From DTFZ01 sp964510055 (lineage in GTDB: Bacteria; Bacillota; Clostridia; Christensenellales; SZUA-584), in NCBI GenBank assembly GCA_964510055.1, contig CAZDZY010000058.1, positions 1 to 18,801 on the forward strand: a stretch of 18,801 bases of DNA, written 5' to 3'. The notes under the pieces were generated by a model. The model saw only the letters and a list, made by a program, of their open reading frames with translations, had not been told where the DNA came from and ran no database searches. Positions 15,489-18,801 of the stretch are shown here, one piece after another. Made by a program: the position numbers and the translations under genes. Each line of letters opens with the position of its first letter. Positions within the stretch are counted from its first letter, which is position 1.

Positions 15489-15773
15489 ATGCTGCTGGGA
15501 AGAGTAGTCGGGAACGTCATCTCAACCGTAAAAGATAAATCTCATTGCGGAAAAAAACTTTTGATCGTCGAGTTTATTGGGCTTGATAAAAAACCGTATG
15601 GCACGCGTCAGATAGCCTTTGACGCTGCAGATGCCGGAGCGGGAGATATCGTGCTTGTAAACGTTGACGGCGGCGCAACGATAATGATACTGGGAGAAAA
15701 GGCGGTCGCAGACTGGACAGTCTGCGGTGTGGTAGACCATTACTCTTTTGAGGGTGAGACTGTTTGTGTTTGA
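15489..15773 (+). CDS. eutN: EutN/CcmL pentameric shell vertex protein 3
   Basis: This 94-residue BMC-P protein starts MLLGRVVGNVISTVKDKSH. It then has KKLLIVEFIGLDKKP, a DAGAGDIVLVNVDGGAT loop and a DWTVCGVVDHYSFE end strand. AAAGGAAG (15474-15481) supports ATG 15489 rather than the TTG three bases earlier. It is the third, distinct vertex protein in the operon. It carries two cysteines (C20 and C78) in positions where the other two have none. It is followed after 13 bases by the second aldolase gene. Confidence 0.94.
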   Translation: MLLGRVVGNVISTVKDKSHCGKKLLIVEFIGLDKKPYGTRQIAFDAADAGAGDIVLVNVDGGATIMILGEKAVADWTVCGVVDHYSFEGETVCV

Positions 15774-15786
15774 AAGGGTGTAGAAA

Positions 15787-16536
15787 ATGGATATACAGGC
15801 TATCGTGGCAAAGGTCACCGAAGAGGTTTTGGCGCGCGTCAGGGCTCAGCAGTGCGGAACCGAAGGCGTCCCGGTAAAGGATTCGGGCGCCGATGTGGCG
15901 GATACTATTGAGCACAGTGTACTGAATCCTGACATAACGGCCGATAAAATAATTAAAGCCTGCGGCGAAGCGAGGGAGTGCAGGATGGCAAACGTTTGTG
16001 TATCTCCTTATTACGTTTCATTTGCGGCAGAGCAGCTCCGGGGAAGCGGCGTAAAAGTTTGTACTGTTGTCGGGTTCCCGCACGGAGCGGCTTCGACTGC
16101 CGCGAAGGCGGCGGAAGCGAGGGAAGCAATAAAGAACGGCGCCGAAGAACTCGACGTGGCCATGAACATACTCGCGATAAAGAACGGCGAGACTGAAGCT
16201 GCTTTGCGTGACTTAAAAGAGATAGTCGATATAGCGCGGGGCAGAGCTAAAGTAAAGGCTATCTATGAGCAATCGGTATACACCGATGATGAGAAAAGGA
16301 CAGCGCTGAATATTGCTAAGGCCTCAGGTGCGGATTACGTTAAGATATCGAATGCGCTTACGGGCAATAAGGCTACGCCAGAGGACGTAAGGTTCGTGCG
16401 CGGGGTGCTGGGCGACGGAATAGGCATAAAAATAGACGGCGGGATTTCAAGCGCCGCGAGAGTACGCGAACTCATGGCTGCGGGTGCTCAGCGGTTCGGG
16501 TGCAGCAAATCGGTTCAGATAATAAGGGGTAACTAA
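15787..16536 (+). CDS. deoC: Deoxyribose-phosphate aldolase 2 (divergent) with encapsulation peptide
   Basis: This 249-residue DeoC-family protein has an encapsulation-like helix at 1-20 (MDIQAIVAKVTEEVLARV) and a shorter linker than aldolase 1. The aldolase core starts near DTIEHSVLNPD. The DERA catalytic set is kept: D123 in EELDVAMN, Schiff-base K186 in YVKISNA and K215 in IKIDGG. Surrounding motifs differ from aldolase 1 (FVKTSTG and VKAAGG), and the phosphate-loop region reads RFGCSKS. This suggests another substrate or a changed activity rather than a spare copy. It is the last gene before the terminator, with AAAGGGTG (15773-15780) upstream. Encapsulation is inferred from the helix; the natural substrate is unknown. 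Confidence 0.9.
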   Translation: MDIQAIVAKVTEEVLARVRAQQCGTEGVPVKDSGADVADTIEHSVLNPDITADKIIKACGEARECRMANVCVSPYYVSFAAEQLRGSGVKVCTVVGFPHGAASTAAKAAEAREAIKNGAEELDVAMNILAIKNGETEAALRDLKEIVDIARGRAKVKAIYEQSVYTDDEKRTALNIAKASGADYVKISNALTGNKATPEDVRFVRGVLGDGIGIKIDGGISSAARVRELMAAGAQRFGCSKSVQIIRGN

Positions 16537-16607
16537 GATTAAACACTACAATATATAGCAGCTGTGGTATGAATCAGTTGCGGCTCGCCTCCACCACTAA
16601 AAACCGC

Positions 16608-16651
16608 AATCGCCTAATACTTGTATAGAGTATTGGGCGATTTGTTTTTTT
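16608..16651 (+). terminator. Intrinsic terminator of the BMC operon
   Basis: AATCGCCTAATAC (16608-16620) pairs with GTATTGGGCGATT (16630-16642), a 13-bp stem with one G-U pair and a 9-base loop. TTTGTTTTTTT follows (16641-16651). It lies 71 bases after deoC2 in the + direction and ends the operon. A smaller TTGCGG/CCGCAA pairing just upstream (16578-16583 with 16604-16609) overlaps the stem base and could compete with it. Confidence 0.92.
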
Positions 16652-17177
16652 GAGGTGCTAAAGCCCTAAAATGCTATACTGGTTATTATGAGGGCTGGTT
16701 GAGTTGTCTTTCAATCCGTTCCCTTCGCCCTCGACAGCTCTTTGGAGCATTTAAGGGCTGCTTGTAGCGGCCATGCCTTCACAAATGATTTTTTATGTTG
16801 ACGAATGCTTAGTTGGTCGGCGGGTATATTAAATTTAGTGGTATTGTTCGAAAAGAAACGGATTGGCAAAGTGTTCCCGCATATCAATATTAAGATCATT
16901 GAACGATAACAACGAAAAGGAAATTAATGCAGTTAACCACGATTATAGGCAATTATTATGTTGATATTAATACAAAAACAACCGGTTTCGCCTTAGGGTA
17001 ACATCCCCTTAGGATGCTGGATAAAAAAATCTGATGAAGTTCTTTCAACTGGAAGGTCACTATTTAAAAGGCGCGGAACAGTATCCCAGCTCTTTTAATA
17101 TCAATTCCACAGCAGCGCATATGAGCGTTTGCGCCAAAATAAAATCCTCGCTCAATGTACGCCTTCAGATGTATAAG
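16652..17177. other. Gene-free, possibly decayed region
   Basis: About 526 bases lie between the terminator and the convergent modC gene. The region is AT-rich, with stops in all frames and no ribosome site before a convincing reading frame. Two short minus-strand frames (62 residues at 16711-16899; 31 residues at 17060-17155) have no recognisable family. The stretch may be remnants of a lost gene or the edge of an inserted segment. Confidence 0.5.
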
Positions 17178-18221
17178 TTATTTATATAACAGTAATACGT
17201 CTTGCGGCGCTATTCCAAGCGTTTTAGGTATCTCCGTCGGTCGTTGGCCTTTGGCTATACGCCACCAAATCGGCACGCTGTTTTCATTCTGTCTTTCATA
17301 CATGAATTTGATCGTCCATTCAAAGGGTTCCTCAATTTCTTCGATTATCCGGACAGGAAATGAGTTTTTTTCTATTTCAGCACCGAAATAATGAGCCCTA
17401 ATGCCAATTGCACAAAGGCTGTCTGGCACAGGTCTCCCCGTGTCTAATATTACTCCCCATACAGGGACCTCCACAAGCGTATTGTCCGCTTTTCTTGCTT
17501 CTACTACGTTTTTGCACCCTGTAAGCGTTGCGCCGGAGCGTGTACCGGGGTCAGCAAAGATTTCCTTAGTTCCACCAACACCTATTATTCGTCCGTTATC
17601 CATAAGCGCAAGGGTTTTACAGAGCCTATATGCTTCATCACGATTATGTGTCACAAGTAATGTGTCTTTATTAAAAGTTCTTAATATGCTCCGCAGTTCC
17701 ATTTGCAGCTGTTCTTTAAGATTGCTGTCGAGAGCGTTGAACGGCTCATCGAGGAGAAGAATCTCGGGGCTGCCTACGAGTATCCTAGCAAGTGCGGTTC
17801 GCTGCTGCTGCCCGCCTGATAATTGATGGGGACGGCGTTTTTCCAGTCCGCCCAGGCGCATTTTTTCAATCATTTCGCCGATTGCTTTTTTGCATATCAT
17901 ATTATCTTTTTCATGATGCAGTCCGCATGCTATGTTTTGCTCGACCGTCATATTCGGAAACAGTGCGTAATTCTGAAAAAGATAGCCGACCCGCCTTTTC
18001 TGCGGAACAAGATCGATATGTTTTTCGCTGTCAAAAAGCGTCGTTCCGTTTAGAATGACTTTTCCAATATCGGGTTTAACTATTCCTGAAATTATCCTCA
18101 GCATAAGGCTTTTCCCGCATCCTGATGCGCCGAGTAGCCCCGCAATGCCTTTTTCGGATGAGAGCTCTATATCAAGGAAAAAATCTCCGAGCCGTTTTTT
18201 TGCTGTCACGTAAAGGCTCAT
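17178..18221 (-). CDS. modC: Molybdate/tungstate-type ABC transporter ATP-binding protein
   Basis: This 347-residue ATPase has Walker A GASGCGKS (31-38), Q83 in FQNYALFPN, signature LSGGQQQR (134-141), Walker B ILLLDEP (154-160) and switch H192 in LVTHNRDEAY. A C-terminal regulatory region follows (about 230-347), as in the ModC/CysA group. It powers import of molybdate, tungstate or sulfate-like oxyanions with ModB and a binding protein. The start ATGA overlaps the modB stop by 4 bases, a typical coupled pair. It converges on the BMC operon. Molybdate is favoured over sulfate because of the partner ModB, but the oxyanion is not proven. Confidence 0.88.
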   Translation of the reverse strand: MSLYVTAKKRLGDFFLDIELSSEKGIAGLLGASGCGKSLMLRIISGIVKPDIGKVILNGTTLFDSEKHIDLVPQKRRVGYLFQNYALFPNMTVEQNIACGLHHEKDNMICKKAIGEMIEKMRLGGLEKRRPHQLSGGQQQRTALARILVGSPEILLLDEPFNALDSNLKEQLQMELRSILRTFNKDTLLVTHNRDEAYRLCKTLALMDNGRIIGVGGTKEIFADPGTRSGATLTGCKNVVEARKADNTLVEVPVWGVILDTGRPVPDSLCAIGIRAHYFGAEIEKNSFPVRIIEEIEEPFEWTIKFMYERQNENSVPIWWRIAKGQRPTEIPKTLGIAPQDVLLLYK

Positions 18222-18644
18222 GTTGTCTGCCCTCTTCTTTTATTCTTTCGATCGAGGAGGTTTACTATAAGAAGGACAATAGCGCTTATGGCAAGGTTTA
18301 TCAGCACCCATGTAAGAGCGCCGGTTTCGTCGTCTGTACGCCACAATTGATAAACCGTTGTCGATATGGTAGCTGTTCTGCCCGGTATATAGCCCACAAG
18401 CATGCTTGTCGCTCCGTATTCTCCAAGCGCACGTGCGAAAGCGAGCACCACTCCGGCAAGTATTCCCTGCTTACAGGCTGGCATAATTATGCGCCAGAAA
18501 ATAAACGTATTGGAAAGGCCAAGCGTCCTGCCGCTCCAACTGAGCGTCTCGTCAAAACTTTCGAAAGCTCCGCGCGCCGTTCTGTACATAAGGGGGAATG
18601 CGACGACAGATGACGCCAGTATACCTCCGTACCATGTCATTACA
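18218..18644 (-). pseudogene. modB: ModB-type permease, 5'-truncated
   Basis: About 140 residues of an oxyanion ABC permease remain, against a usual length of about 220. The frame reads GFQFVMTWYGGILASSVVAFPLMYRT, then the EAA-type coupling loop (RTLGLSNTFIFWRIIMP), LAFARALGEYGATSMLVGYIPGRT and a final membrane segment. The first two or three membrane helices are missing. An ATG at 18640 opens the remaining frame, but it lies inside the family core and cannot be the natural start. Upstream of about 18645 the DNA encodes an unrelated carboxyltransferase in another frame. The gene is either truly broken or cut by a misassembly. Confidence 0.8.
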
Positions 18645-18801
18645 AATTGGAAACCAAGCTCCTGCTTTTACAGTAGCATCGTTAGCTACCACAATACATT
18701 GTTTTCCAGAAATGTAGCCAATTTTAACAACCACACCACCAGAAGGACAACCGCCATGATCTTCATACATGCCATCACCCACAAAAGCACCTATTTCAAT
18801 G
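18645..18801 (-). pseudogene. Fragment of acyl-CoA carboxylase carboxyltransferase subunit
   Basis: On the minus strand one frame from the window edge reads IEIGAFVGDGMYEDHGG, then VVVKIGYISGKQCIVVAND and ATVKAGAWFPI. This matches the N-terminal part of biotin-dependent acyl-CoA carboxylase beta (carboxyltransferase) subunits. Such proteins normally continue into a KK-LRAQEIA segment. Here the match stops at FPI (near 18645) and the DNA becomes modB in another frame. Codon choice (GGT, GTT, GCT rich) differs from the BMC operon. It is an internal piece with neither natural end. Confidence 0.75.

Noticed and set aside
16570..16600. Possible tRNA or tmRNA gene end (CGCCTCCACCA).
   Set aside because: No T-arm can be folded at the required distance from the CCA, and no other RNA parts lie upstream. 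It is kept only as a weak boundary hint.
16711..16899. 62-residue minus-strand frame in the spacer.
   Set aside because: It has no recognisable family and no ribosome site, and it lies in an apparently decayed region.
17060..17155. 31-residue minus-strand frame (TTG start, GAAGG upstream) just downstream of modC.
   Set aside because: It is very short, starts with TTG and has no known motif. It could be a remnant but cannot be supported as a gene.
1..18801. CRISPR arrays, insertion sequences, integrase genes.
   Set aside because: No regularly spaced repeats, no transposase or integrase motifs were seen on either strand.

Overview
The window looks like bacterial DNA of moderate GC. Strong AAGGAGG-type ribosome sites and tightly packed same-strand genes suggest an anaerobic Bacillota (Clostridia-like) genome, but this placement is inference. 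Its centre is a bacterial microcompartment (BMC) operon on the + strand, about 1102 to 16536, closed by a clear intrinsic terminator at 16608-16651.

Layout. (1) 2-1007: the end of livG and a complete livF, two ATPases of a branched-chain-amino-acid-type ABC importer. (2) 1102-8384: an upstream catabolic block. It holds an Old-Yellow-Enzyme/FadH-type Fe-S flavin oxidoreductase, a sugar-phosphate isomerase/epimerase-type TIM barrel, a Gfo/Idh/MocA dehydrogenase, a PfkB kinase, a decayed second copy of the isomerase (5' deletion plus in-frame TAG), and a second, dissimilar PfkB kinase. (3) 8407-16536: the BMC proper. Shell genes are three nearly identical BMC-H, one tandem BMC-T (PduT-like) and three different EutN/CcmL pentamers. 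Core enzymes are a PduP/EutE-type CoA-acylating aldehyde dehydrogenase, a PduL phosphotransacylase and a PduS/RnfC-like Fe-S flavoprotein. The cargo also includes two different deoxyribose-phosphate aldolases and a 218-residue protein of unknown function. (4) 16652-17177: gene-free, possibly decayed DNA. (5) 17178-about 18644, minus strand: modC and a 5'-truncated modB of a molybdate/tungstate-type ABC importer. (6) about 18645-18801, minus strand: a fragment of an acyl-CoA carboxylase carboxyltransferase joined directly to the broken modB. This may be an assembly chimera.

How the genes work together (inference from families). There is no glycyl-radical enzyme, diol dehydratase or ethanolamine lyase. 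The aldehyde is most simply made by DeoC cleavage of a deoxy-sugar phosphate to an aldehyde plus a triose phosphate. The aldehyde dehydrogenase would turn it into acyl-CoA and PduL into acyl phosphate. Both aldolases, the aldehyde dehydrogenase and the unknown protein carry similar N-terminal amphipathic helices that look like encapsulation peptides; PduL has a weaker candidate. This fits the sugar-phosphate-utilizing (SPU) BMC class. The dehydrogenase, isomerase and kinase genes upstream resemble the gene set of inositol catabolism (dehydrogenase, isomerase, PfkB kinase, aldolase, aldehyde dehydrogenase). They may convert an unidentified sugar or cyclitol into the aldolase substrate. No alcohol dehydrogenase is visible, so PduS with the cysteine-bearing BMC-T may carry the reducing equivalents out of the shell.
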